A stretch of 64,000 nt of DNA from Candidatus Heimdallarchaeota archaeon (GTDB taxonomy: Archaea; Asgardarchaeota; Heimdallarchaeia; Heimdallarchaeales; Heimdallarchaeaceae): the NCBI GenBank assembly GCA_016840095.1, contig JAEOSZ010000040.1, positions 1 through 64,000 on the forward strand, written 5' to 3'. The position numbers and the translations under genes are program-made. The notes beneath the pieces were generated by a model. The model was given only the letters and a program-made list of their open reading frames with translations, was not told where the DNA came from and did not search any database. The first letter of the stretch is position 1; the number at the start of each line of letters is the position of its first letter. Of this stretch, positions 9,312 through 17,114 are shown one piece after another.

Positions 9312-10451
9312 CTAATCATGTACAATTTCCTCTGGAGGAACGAAAGGAAATACTTGTCTTACAATATCGCTTGCTTTTTCAAACTGTGCGACATTTCCAT
9401 TGAATTCTCTGATTGCTTCTTGGAATTGCTCACAGAAACTTTCTGTGAAATGTTGAGCAGCCATTTGAAGGATCCATGCATCACTATCACTGATAATTAA
9501 AGTTGCCACATTTCTATCAGCATTCTCAACTACAATCATCTTTTTGTCTCTAAAACTTACCTTTCTCAGATCCGTTTGAGCTCCTGTAGTTTCAGAAATA
9601 AGTGATTTCAGAGCTGTAACTGTTCCAGTTACTAAGATATCTTGATGTGCTATAGTATCTTGTTCTCTTCCTATACTGACTGAATAAAGTAATAATCCAG
9701 AGTCATTAAAAATGAGGATTTTATTGATCTTTGCAGGTAAGAGATAGACATAGAATGGATTAAGTATAAAAGCCAGAGCTAGAATTCCAAAAGTTACGCT
9801 GAAAGGAATTGCTCCATAAACCCAGAACCCAAGATCTACTGTCCATCTTTCAAATATTTTTAGAAAAGCAGCACCAAACCCAATTCCTGTAGCTATAGAA
9901 ATTATTAAGCTCACACGTTTTAGCTTTTTGTATTCTGCTTTTATAGTGTCTTTAACATAGACATAGAAAGCTTCTCCTAGAACAAAAGCCTGAAAGATGT
10001 TTAGAATAACTCTTGAAACTCTGTATTCAGGATCAACTACACCTAGTTCAAGTTTAAATACAAGTTCTAGAATTAATACAATCAAATAACTTCCAAGAAG
10101 AGTTGATGATATAGCTAATAGGATTGTATTTGGTTTCTCATGACGCATGAATTCTAAATAAAGAAAGAGGACGAAAAGTGCAATTGCTGAGGGAATCATA
10201 TGAATCTCAAAAACTGAACTTGCATTAACTTCATTTCCTGTAGTATATTCCAGAATACCAAAAACATACCAAAGAATGAATATAATAATTTCGAATATTC
10301 CTTGTAAAATTACTAAGCCAAAAAGCCAAATAAACCATGTAAAACCAGTAATTTTATCTTTATATCTTCTATAGAGGAAATAACCCAAAATTAAACCTAA
10401 AATAACCATCTGGACTACTTTAATCCACAGTTCTGTCATACTTGATGCCAT
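9312..10451 (-). CDS. Seven-helix membrane protein with C-terminal longin/roadblock-like domain
   Basis: 379 residues. Seven hydrophobic helices fill about residues 8-245, with short loops. The ~130-residue soluble tail begins 'KINKILIFNDSGLLLYSVSI' and runs through 'VTALKSLISETTG', a strand pair around 'KMIVVENADRNVATLIIS' and a long final helix. That beta-beta-helix-beta-beta-beta-helix order is that of longin/roadblock domains, and it resembles the C-terminus of the TPR protein at 32915. A sensor whose tail binds a small GTPase is a reasonable inference; no ligand site is recognisable. A TATA box lies 23-32 bases before the ATG. Confidence 0.72.
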   Translation of the reverse strand: MASSMTELWIKVVQMVILGLILGYFLYRRYKDKITGFTWFIWLFGLVILQGIFEIIIFILWYVFGILEYTTGNEVNASSVFEIHMIPSAIALFVLFLYLEFMRHEKPNTILLAISSTLLGSYLIVLILELVFKLELGVVDPEYRVSRVILNIFQAFVLGEAFYVYVKDTIKAEYKKLKRVSLIISIATGIGFGAAFLKIFERWTVDLGFWVYGAIPFSVTFGILALAFILNPFYVYLLPAKINKILIFNDSGLLLYSVSIGREQDTIAHQDILVTGTVTALKSLISETTGAQTDLRKVSFRDKKMIVVENADRNVATLIISDSDAWILQMAAQHFTESFCEQFQEAIREFNGNVAQFEKASDIVRQVFPFVPPEEIVHD

Positions 10452-10473
10452 TGGGTTTATATATCCAACTTCT

Positions 10474-10483
10474 CATATAAAAA
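10474..10483 (-). promoter_or_regulatory. TATA box of the 7TM-longin gene
   Basis: Minus-strand TTTTTATATG, 23-32 bases before the ATG at 10451, implies a transcript with almost no leader. Confidence 0.5.
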
Positions 10484-10619
10484 TAGTTGTAGTATTTAGG
10501 GAAAAGATACTAAACAAATATAGGGAAAGAAATGTTGGAAATTGAGTAAGTACTCCCATTAGTGAGTGTAATGGATACTCTAAAAAAACTCAAAAAAACC
10601 AAGTTTATGTCAAATGACT

Positions 10620-10840
10620 AAGGTTATGAGTTGGAAGGGTTGGGGTTCCCTTCCTAAAGCTCTGCTGGTGGTTAAAAAACTAGCGAGGATGCTAGTGATG
10701 ATATGTGGAGCATATCACTGATTCATATGAGAGAAAATACTATTTAAACACCAAGAAATTATGTGTATGATTAAAACTGACGATTTATCAGTTAAATCCT
10801 TCCTAAATTGCAGTTTGTGTAGATGTTGACACAATAACCC
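10620..10840. ncRNA. Hairpin-rich intergenic stretch, candidate structured RNA
   Basis: The 440-base gap 10452-10891 holds five perfect short stems in 200 bases: GGAAGGG/CCCTTCC (10633-10654), CTAGC/GCTAG (10680-10695), GATATG/CATATC (10700-10716), AACTGA/TCAGTT (10775-10793) and TTGTGT/ACACAA (10815-10834). The first three are almost back to back and richer in G than the surroundings. No open frame of note crosses it. A TGATGA...CTGA pair around the third stem recalls kink-turn boxes. It could be an independent RNA or a long leader of the gene at 10892; strand is undecided. I do not recognise it as SRP or RNase P RNA. Confidence 0.4.
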
Positions 10841-10861
10841 CTATATGTTTGTGATGGAAAT

Positions 10862-10869
10862 TTTATATA
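10862..10869 (+). promoter_or_regulatory. TATA box of the HTH gene at 10892
   Basis: TTTATATA, 23-30 bases before the ATG, the spacing expected for a leaderless archaeal mRNA. It lies after the hairpin series, so the hairpins are probably not in this gene's leader. Confidence 0.6.
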
Positions 10870-10891
10870 GGTCGGTTCATAAGATATCCCG

Positions 10892-11260
10892 ATGGATTCT
10901 GAAGTAGAGAAACTGGACTATGAATTGTTACTATTGATGAGTACTTTAGGAGCAAACAAGATACGAGCAGTACTGATATTAGCTCATCTCTACCCAAAAG
11001 CCATAACCGCAACACAATTGTCCACACTACTTGGATATTCAATGAAGGCTAGAACAATCTATCGGGGAATATTAGATGATCTACAAGAAAGAGAACTCAT
11101 CTTTCTTGATAAATTAACTCCAAAAGTAGCAAGTATTAGGCTGAATCATGAAAATGTTTTGTTAAAACGTTTGATTGAGCTATCTAAATCTTATGGGACT
11201 GATTACCTGAAAGTGATAGATGAATTAATAGGGAAGCAAGATAGAAATGAAGACTATTGA
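10892..11260 (+). CDS. Small winged-helix DNA-binding protein
   Basis: 122 residues. A helix-turn-helix is visible in 'ITATQLSTLLGYSMKARTIY' followed by a helix 'RGILDDLQERELIF' and a wing. No ligand domain is attached. The gene overlaps the next one (membrane protein) by 14 bases, so the two form a translationally coupled pair and the membrane protein is likely its regulator or target. Leaderless start from the TATA box at 10862. Confidence 0.65.
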   Translation: MDSEVEKLDYELLLLMSTLGANKIRAVLILAHLYPKAITATQLSTLLGYSMKARTIYRGILDDLQERELIFLDKLTPKVASIRLNHENVLLKRLIELSKSYGTDYLKVIDELIGKQDRNEDY

Positions 11261-11867
11261 AATAAATGCAGCATTGAGAACAAACGAAAAACTGTCTAGA
11301 AATTGGGTGAAATTTTCTGCATATGTTTTGTTAGTTTTATCATCAGTTCTATTAATTATTTTCTTAGTATCAATGTTTGCAATTACTCCTGATCTATCCT
11401 ATATCGAATTATCAGGAGACTATATCTTCTTTGAATCAATTACTGAACTATATAGTCAGCATTTTCCAGATTTCTTTCAACCACCTATTATAGAGGGTTT
11501 AGCAAGCTTTTTATCAGAATGGATATATTTTCCCTTAATCTTTGCTGTAGTTGGATTCTTATCTTTTATAGCAGTAACTTATGTGGATGGGTCAATGATT
11601 CTGGAGAACAAATCATGGTTGGTAGATTTACAAGAACAGGGATTGATAGATAATTTTAGTACATACAAGAATCTTGTAATATTAACAGAAGTCGGTAAAA
11701 TTACTATCTCAAAAAATAATATGAAATATAAAGTTAAGCTGCCTAAGCTTGACAATTATGACTTGTCAAGATTTGGACTTGTTTCAGAAGACAATTTGAT
11801 AACTTGTTTGTGTTCAAAGAAAGAACTCACAGGCATTCTACATATTTTTCTTTCAAAGGTTAACTGA
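11247..11867 (+). CDS. Two-helix membrane protein paired with the HTH gene
   Basis: 206 residues, not recognised. Helix 1 is about residues 24-48, helix 2 about 92-110 (both mostly Leu/Ile/Val/Phe), with a ~45-residue acidic and aromatic loop outside and a ~95-residue soluble C-terminal part that looks beta-rich ('NLVILTEVGKITISKNN') and ends in 'HIFLSKVN'. The start lies inside the preceding HTH gene. A membrane sensor acting on that regulator would fit the arrangement, but this is inference. Confidence 0.6.
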   Translation: MKTIEINAALRTNEKLSRNWVKFSAYVLLVLSSVLLIIFLVSMFAITPDLSYIELSGDYIFFESITELYSQHFPDFFQPPIIEGLASFLSEWIYFPLIFAVVGFLSFIAVTYVDGSMILENKSWLVDLQEQGLIDNFSTYKNLVILTEVGKITISKNNMKYKVKLPKLDNYDLSRFGLVSEDNLITCLCSKKELTGILHIFLSKVN

Positions 11868-11879
11868 ATCACTTATCTA

Positions 11880-11974
11880 AACACACTTTCTGTGTTAACC
11901 TACTTTCATTAGTGACATAAACTACCTGAATTAGCAGGTAGACTTACGTCTTTCCTATGAGGAGATTTCTCTCC
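11880..11974. terminator. Three consecutive hairpins between convergent genes
   Basis: Between the stops at 11867 and 11998 lie AACACA/TGTGTT (11880-11896), CTACCTG/CAGGTAG (11922-11941) and GGAGA/TCTCC (11961-11974). The arrangement would fit a two-way terminator, but no T-run follows any stem, so the function is open. Confidence 0.4.
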
Positions 11975-11997
11975 GAATCGATCACTTGTGTTGTTAC

Positions 11998-13386
11998 TTA
12001 ATCTCCACTTGCGGGTATTTCAGCTGGTGGACTAGCTGCTGATGCGGATTTAGTTCCATTACCGTTTACGATGTGTTTTCGAAGGTATTTTGCATCTCTT
12101 AAATCTTCATCATCTTTAACCCTACCAAATTGACCATTGTTAAGTTTGTCATTGATTCTTTCAATAACACTTTCATACATCCACTGATCATCTGTTCTCC
12201 AACCGTTACTAGCGAAGTCATAGCTATCAAATTCGAAAGTCCAATAAACACCATGTTTGCCAAAGAAATCTAATGAATAGATGTCATAGTCCTTAAAAGT
12301 ACTCCAAATGAGATAATTCAACTTGGAATCATAGTAAGGTGGCAGTGAGATTCTAAAGAATATTCCCTTATTAAAGAGTTCAAAAGCTGTTTGGAAGGGT
12401 ATTTTTTCCTCATTTAGGAAGTGGAAGAATTGAGCTTTCTCTTGCTCAGGAATATTCTCAATAACGAATGCTCTTGTAACATATGGTTCAGATGTCTTTC
12501 TGCTTAAGTTCCATCGAGGATTGGTTATCAAATGATTAACTACAAGACTGTAGTATTTTCTACCAAATTCTACTTTGGCTGCGTCAGAGACCTTGAATTT
12601 ACCGTTTTCGTTTCGTGGCATATTCTTGGTATCGAAAAATGCACTTAAATTATAGAGACAGGCTTCTTCCCAATCTTCCAATTTAATTTTCTTTACCAAA
12701 CTATCGTAGTAGTGTTTGTAGTGTTCAATAAGCTTAGTCTGCTTAGTTCGGATATCGATAGTTATACCATTTCGAATGGATGTAGTTAGATCTCGTAGCA
12801 TAAGGAGATGTAATGGTTCAATAAGTTCAGAATCTATTGGAGAGGGAAGGCGTGGTAGTTTGGTGCTCTTACTGAGTCTCTTCTCCCAGAAGGAGATTAC
12901 ATCAAAGGATCCAGGGGTGGAAGAATAGGCTTTTAGTGGTTCTGGTTGAGAATCACGATAACCCATAGATTTCATGATAGAATAGCTATCACAATATTCC
13001 TGATCCAAGAGATATTCTAGATATTTTTTGAAAATTGCATCAGTATTCACTGGAAGATCAAAGTGGGCATATATGCCGAATTTTTCCCCATAGAAGCGAT
13101 TATACGCTCGGATATACTTGTGTTCAGATAAAGCGTTTTGTAACAATGTAAACTGGTGGAGAGATGAAATTGAAAACATCACACCATATCTGAAGAGGGA
13201 AATTCTTTCAGGAATGAAGGAAGCAATAGGAAATCGTAGAATACCTCTCTCTTTGAGAGAATCAACTCGACGAATCATAGTTTGAGGAGAAATGTTTAGC
13301 ATTTCAGCCTGTTTAGAATATGGTTCAAGTGTATAGTTCTGCAACACATTAATGATTTTTTGATCAAGTATGTTCAGTTGTTCCAT
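11998..13386 (-). CDS. Large Lrp/AsnC-like transcriptional regulator
   Basis: 462 residues. Residues 1-55 form an AsnC-type winged HTH: 'LDQKIINVLQNY' then 'YSKQAEMLNISPQTMIRRVDSLKERGIL'. The remaining 400 residues contain mixed alpha/beta segments; 'FRYGVMFSISSLHQFTLLQNAL' and a second similar stretch near 315 may be ACT/RAM-like effector halves. The C-terminus is low-complexity (SASAASPPAEIPASGD). Much longer than classical Lrp (~150 residues). Target genes unknown; it sits next to a secreted repeat protein. Confidence 0.7.
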   Translation of the reverse strand: MEQLNILDQKIINVLQNYTLEPYSKQAEMLNISPQTMIRRVDSLKERGILRFPIASFIPERISLFRYGVMFSISSLHQFTLLQNALSEHKYIRAYNRFYGEKFGIYAHFDLPVNTDAIFKKYLEYLLDQEYCDSYSIMKSMGYRDSQPEPLKAYSSTPGSFDVISFWEKRLSKSTKLPRLPSPIDSELIEPLHLLMLRDLTTSIRNGITIDIRTKQTKLIEHYKHYYDSLVKKIKLEDWEEACLYNLSAFFDTKNMPRNENGKFKVSDAAKVEFGRKYYSLVVNHLITNPRWNLSRKTSEPYVTRAFVIENIPEQEKAQFFHFLNEEKIPFQTAFELFNKGIFFRISLPPYYDSKLNYLIWSTFKDYDIYSLDFFGKHGVYWTFEFDSYDFASNGWRTDDQWMYESVIERINDKLNNGQFGRVKDDEDLRDAKYLRKHIVNGNGTKSASAASPPAEIPASGD

Positions 13387-13752
13387 TTATGTTCCTCTTG
13401 TTTTTGTTGTTCAAGAAACAACAGGGTAAGAGATTGAAGCCCGTACAAAGTATAGCTTGTAGTATAGTTTTTACATGCGATATCTTGTACGAAGTTCATC
13501 TCTTTTTCCCCATTTGAGAGAACCCATGTATAGACCTCTAAATTTTGTTTCTTATGGTTTGACCCCTTGCTATTTGAGTTCAGTTTAACTGGTGTGCCAG
13601 ATCCTTTCCAGAGGAAGAACCTGTGGGCGTCGTGACCTCGTGACGCCCCCAAGTTTCCCATTTTCTCGCCGAGAATTTGAGGAAAGGGGGTGGGGTTTTC
13701 TGGCGATTATTATTTTTTGATTTTTATCAGCGTGATTGTGTCTTTTTTCCCC
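13387..13752. other. Intergenic stretch with GC-rich hairpin
   Basis: 366 bases between two minus-strand genes. GC content rises clearly above its neighbours. GGGCGTC/GACGCCC (13625-13648) forms a 7-bp stem with a 10-base loop, and TTCTC/GAGAA lies near 13670. A listed 95-residue frame (13374-13661) crosses it but has no protein-like features. It probably holds the 3' end of the repeat-protein mRNA and the promoter of the regulator. Confidence 0.35.
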
Positions 13753-14037
13753 TTAATTGACACCGTTACCGATTGGTTCATCGGTTACTGGGCCTGCTCC
13801 GCCGGCCTGATCCATGCCATTACCGATTGGTTCATCAGTTACTGGACCTGCTCCGCCGGCTTGATCCATGCCATTACCGATTGGTTCGTCTGTCACTGGA
13901 CCTGCTCCGCCGGCCTGATCCATGCCATTACCGATTGGTTCGTCTGTCACTGGACCTGAAAAGACCAGGATTGTGCTTGCTGTTAAAGCAAACAATGATG
14001 CAACAAGTAATACCCCAATTATTTTCTTTGTTTTCAT
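13753..14037 (-). CDS. Secreted protein of 18-residue tandem repeats
   Basis: 94 residues. A signal peptide (MKTKKIIGVLLVASLFALTA and on to about residue 28) is followed by three full and one partial copy of GPVTDEPIGNGMDQAGGA. The repeats differ at only a few third-codon positions and are GC-richer than the rest of the window. The unit is flexible, acidic, and Gly/Pro-rich with no Cys. No known family. A Shine-Dalgarno-like ggaagag lies 5-6 bases before the ATG, and a TATA-like ATTTAAATAA 54-63 bases before it. Surface spacer or ligand are guesses. Confidence 0.65.
   Translation of the reverse strand: MKTKKIIGVLLVASLFALTASTILVFSGPVTDEPIGNGMDQAGGAGPVTDEPIGNGMDQAGGAGPVTDEPIGNGMDQAGGAGPVTDEPIGNGVN
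13768..13959. repeat. 54-bp tandem repeat inside the secreted repeat gene
   Basis: Units begin at 13768, 13822, 13876 and 13930 with exact 54-base spacing (accgattggttc...). The fourth is partial. The near identity of the units points to recent expansion or ongoing homogenisation. Confidence 0.9.
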
Positions 14038-14535
14038 TTAACTCTTCCACCAGCTAAATTTTGAACTCAAGATTACAGTTTTCTAAACTCTTATTTAAAT
14101 CTTGTTACGATTTTCCATTTACCTATTTTACTTTAAAATTTTAATGTTTAAGCCTGAATTAGCGTTTTTATGCTCTGAGAAATGCAGTTTTAGGCGAAAT
14201 TAAGCAATATGCAAAAATTGTCGGTGGAAAAAAGTAACATTGAACTTTTCATGTTGCATTACAATAAAGTTAGAAAAGTTTTGTTAGTATTTTTGTCGGG
14301 ACTTTACTTTACTTAGTTATTCTTCTAAGTGTAAGGCAGAGAATACATTTGGAATACTTTCGATTTAAAAAAGGAGAAAATACCTGGGTATATGTGCAAT
14401 ACTCTGCACACATATCTGTTTTGAGTCGAAAATACTTTCAATCATCTCTCCAACCGAATCATTTCTCATGAAGAAAATTCAATGTTTTCATTATGAAAGA
14501 TATAAATAATTGAAAACTAGATATTCTCCTTGATT
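14038..14535. other. Intergenic region with promoters and inverted repeats
   Basis: 498 bases between divergent genes. It carries ATTTAAATAA (14091-14100, minus) for the repeat gene and TATAAATA (14501-14508, plus) for the RING-like gene. An 8-bp inverted repeat AACTTTTC/GAAAAGTT pairs 14243-14250 with 14273-14280, and ATATGTG/CACATAT pairs 14390-14396 with 14409-14415. No coding frame is supported. Confidence 0.4.
14501..14508 (+). promoter_or_regulatory. TATA box of the RING-like gene at 14536
   Basis: TATAAATA, 28-35 bases before ATG 14536. The spacing favours this ATG over the listed TTG at 14530. Confidence 0.55.
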
Positions 14536-15072
14536 ATGCACGTAGCAAGATGTAAAAGATGTGGTAGCAGGGAGATTGATTCAAAGTATCTAAATACACA
14601 ACTATATATTGGTACAGCTTCACCATTAGGGAAGATTAGATATTATTATTGCTCTGAATACTGTTATACAATTGAAAATGCAGAAAAGAATCTAACTTAC
14701 AGTATTTTCTTGTTTTTTATTGGTTTAATTATTATAGCTTTTTGGATTTTTTATCTGAATTTGGCTATTAAAGGTTTCAAACATAGAAAAGCATTAGGAA
14801 ATTGGAAAGAAAAGAAATCTGAATATTGCTACTTTTGTCAAGCTGAAATAACTGAAATTCCAGAAGGTAAAGGAGTATGTATGAGCTGTGGAGAGATTAT
14901 ACACTATTGTGATATCTGTCAAGATCATATCTTCCTTGGTGATACCATTCTTCAACTTGAACCCTGTGGTCATATCTTCCATAAGAATGAATTACTAGAT
15001 TGGATTGATAGTAACAATGTTTGTCCTAAATGTGCTATAGAAGTAGAATTTGTAGATGTTAACCCTGATTAA
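14536..15072 (+). CDS. Membrane-anchored zinc-ribbon/RING-like protein
   Basis: 178 residues from the ATG. An N-terminal zinc site (CKRCG... CSEYC) is followed by one helix (about 54-78), then CYFC...CMSCGE, and finally a RING-H2-like finger: CDIC, CGHIFH, a conserved Trp in LLDW, and CPKC. In canonical RING-H2 order the ligand after the second His should be Cys; here it is Glu (HKNE). The layout matches the three genes at 38635-41946. RING fingers usually recruit ubiquitin-conjugating enzymes; E3 activity is not shown. Confidence 0.75.
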   Translation: MHVARCKRCGSREIDSKYLNTQLYIGTASPLGKIRYYYCSEYCYTIENAEKNLTYSIFLFFIGLIIIAFWIFYLNLAIKGFKHRKALGNWKEKKSEYCYFCQAEITEIPEGKGVCMSCGEIIHYCDICQDHIFLGDTILQLEPCGHIFHKNELLDWIDSNNVCPKCAIEVEFVDVNPD

Positions 15073-15084
15073 TTCTTCTTAAGA

Positions 15085-15912
15085 TTAAGGTATGTTTGAA
15101 GGATTCCAAGTACATCTATAATTCTCATTCAAGTTATCCAATCTTTGCATATCTTCTGATTTAATTTTAAAATCAAATACATTAGCATTCTCAATTATTC
15201 TTTCTCTGTTAGATGATTTTGGAATAACAACTACTTCTTGTTCAAGATTCCATCTAATTAACATCTGAGCAGGAGATCGATTGTATTCTTTAGCAATTAC
15301 TGCAAGTTTCTCATCGTTTATTCTGTTACCTTTTGTTAGAGGACTATATGATTCAAGAACAATATCCTTACTTCTACAGTAATCTCTCAATTCCTTTTGA
15401 TACAAGAATGGATGATATTCTACTTGATTAACAGTTGGAGGAATATTACATACTTTCAGTAATTCTTCTAGATGTCTAATTGTGTAATTACTTACTCCTA
15501 TAGCTCTAACTAAACCTTCATCATAGATTTTCTCTAATGCTTTCCAAGTCTCATTTCTAAGTTTTTCCACAGGCCAATGAATCAGATAAAGGTCAATATA
15601 TTCCAAATTTAATTTCTTGAAGCTTAAATCGAAAGCTTTGAGAGCACTATCATATCCATGATCTGAATTCCACAATTTGGTTGTTACAAAAAGATCTCTT
15701 CTATCAAAACCACTATCTCTGATGGCTCTTCCAACGCTCTCTTCATTGAAGTAGAAAGCTGCTGTATCAAAATGCCTGTAACCAGCTTCTAAAGCATAAT
15801 TAATAGCATCTACCGCCTGTTTTCCTTCTTCTGCTAGATATGTACCTAATCCGAAAATTGGAATGTCAATTCCATTATTGAGTTTAATAGTTGAATTAAT
15901 ATCTATTTTCAT
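15085..15912 (-). CDS. Aldo/keto reductase
   Basis: 275-residue NADPH-dependent carbonyl reductase of the AKR3/AKR5 type. The catalytic tetrad is visible: Asp in 'HFDTAAFY', Tyr in 'AFYFNEESVG', Lys in 'TTKLW' and His in 'LIHWP'. The C-terminal cofactor loop is 'VVIPKSSNRERIIEN'. Length is normal. A second, more divergent member lies at 19778, not adjacent. The physiological aldehyde or ketone is unknown. Confidence 0.92.
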   Translation of the reverse strand: MKIDINSTIKLNNGIDIPIFGLGTYLAEEGKQAVDAINYALEAGYRHFDTAAFYFNEESVGRAIRDSGFDRRDLFVTTKLWNSDHGYDSALKAFDLSFKKLNLEYIDLYLIHWPVEKLRNETWKALEKIYDEGLVRAIGVSNYTIRHLEELLKVCNIPPTVNQVEYHPFLYQKELRDYCRSKDIVLESYSPLTKGNRINDEKLAVIAKEYNRSPAQMLIRWNLEQEVVVIPKSSNRERIIENANVFDFKIKSEDMQRLDNLNENYRCTWNPSNIP

Positions 15913-16040
15913 CTTATTCTCCCCATCAATTCCAAATTATGAAGTAAACGGATAATAAAAAACCTTTCAGTTTCTCAAAATGCTGCTTCTAGTTTTTGTG
16001 GATACCTTACAAATAAATACTAAAACAATTATTGTTGATT

Positions 16041-16715
16041 ATGAATAAGAACAAGTTAATACTATTTTCAGTGACAGGTGTTATTATTCTTTCAGTTTCT
16101 ATTTCATTATTGGTTGTCTTTATACCAAGAGCTCCTCCAGGAGGAGCAGAATATGAAATATCATTTGCAGCTTTCTGGAGCGAATCTACTCACCCATATG
16201 ATTTTCCTCCAGCTCCTCATTGGTCAGGACTAATTGGTGCTACTCATGCAGCTAATATTACTTTTTGGGAGATAGGTGGATTGGCTTCTTTAGGAATTAA
16301 GAACGTAGCTGAAACAGGAAGTAAAACAGCTCTAATTGATGAGGTAAACATTGCTATTACAAACAATACTGCTTTCTCTTTGATCTCAGGTCCTGGAATT
16401 AATCCTTCTCCAGGAATTGCAAAAACTGAGTTTACAATTAGCAGAGATTTTCCATTAGTTACTATAGTATCTATGATTGCTCCTAGTCCAGATTGGTTTA
16501 TAGGCATCAACTCAGTCAACTTACTTGATGATGGTGAATGGGTGGATGAACTTGTTCTACTAGTATATCTTTATGATGCTGGAACTGACAGTGGTTTAAC
16601 TTATACTGCTTCTAATAATGCCACTATTCCACAAGTACCAATTGTTCTAATTACTGATTCTGATTTACCTGGTAGTAATTTAGCTTTCGGAACATTCACA
16701 TTCACAAAAATTTAA
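16041..16715 (+). CDS. Exported Spondin_N-domain protein
   Basis: 224 residues from ATG 16041 (the listed TTG at 16032 is three codons upstream). A signal/anchor helix covers about 4-27. The rest is one Spondin_N domain: 'YEISFAAFWSESTHPYDFP', 'HWSGLIGATH', 'FWEIGGLASLGIKNVAE', and the hallmark 'MIAPSPDWFIGINS', 'GEWVD' and 'DAGTDSGLTY'. In animals this domain is found in F-spondin, an extracellular matrix protein; it also occurs in some bacteria. A cell-surface adhesion or metal-binding role is plausible. A hairpin terminator overlaps the stop. Confidence 0.92.
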   Translation: MNKNKLILFSVTGVIILSVSISLLVVFIPRAPPGGAEYEISFAAFWSESTHPYDFPPAPHWSGLIGATHAANITFWEIGGLASLGIKNVAETGSKTALIDEVNIAITNNTAFSLISGPGINPSPGIAKTEFTISRDFPLVTIVSMIAPSPDWFIGINSVNLLDDGEWVDELVLLVYLYDAGTDSGLTYTASNNATIPQVPIVLITDSDLPGSNLAFGTFTFTKI

Positions 16716-16738
16716 GCCACTTTTTGTTGGCTTTTTAT
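16714..16738 (+). terminator. Hairpin/T-tract terminator of the Spondin_N gene
   Basis: AAGCCA and TGGCTT pair across an 8-base loop, beginning within the stop codon, and are followed by TTT. The same T-rich end (ctttttatac) can serve as TATA element for the next gene. Confidence 0.55.
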
Positions 16739-16770
16739 ACTTTCATCAAACTCAGTATTGTGAAAGTAAT

Positions 16771-17034
16771 ATGATTTTAGAATCACCTAGAGCAGATGAG
16801 GAATATTCTGAATATACTTTAGACTATATTTTGGCTGAATCCTTCAAATCTTATTACGCTACAATTGATGGATTAACAATTGAACCTGTTTGGATTCCTA
16901 AATCATGTGTTGATAAAAAATATCGGATTAAGAACTGGTGGATTAACCAATTCAAGTCTGGTAAATCTACCTGGAAAAAACTAGAAACAAAGGTTGTTCA
17001 GAAAAAGCTAAAACATTTTCTGTTGAATAGATAG
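16771..17034 (+). CDS. Small basic hypothetical protein
   Basis: 87 residues, not recognised. The first half is acidic and aromatic; the second is strongly basic ('KKYRIKNWWINQFKSGKS') and would suit nucleic-acid binding. No Cys pairs or membrane helix. A TATA-like ctttttatac lies 31-40 bases upstream. Codon use is like its neighbours. Confidence 0.5.
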   Translation: MILESPRADEEYSEYTLDYILAESFKSYYATIDGLTIEPVWIPKSCVDKKYRIKNWWINQFKSGKSTWKKLETKVVQKKLKHFLLNR

Positions 17035-17114
17035 AAAATAAGATTCTCTAAGCAAGGCTAATGAAACCTATTTCTATAGAAATTTAGTTCTTATTTCCAA
17101 GTGTAAGTCAGTGT

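Noticed and set aside
10691-10720. C/D-box sRNA (TGATGA...CTGA)
   Set aside because: Only one box pair is visible and the sequence between them is a self-paired stem rather than a guide, so I keep only the broader structured-RNA call.
13374-13661. 95-residue minus-strand ORF
   Set aside because: Overlaps the start of the Lrp-like regulator, has no protein-like pattern, no upstream TATA or RBS, and crosses the GC-rich hairpin.
13768-13959. Possible CRISPR-like array
   Set aside because: Direct 54-bp repeats without spacers; they are codon-aligned within a secreted protein gene.
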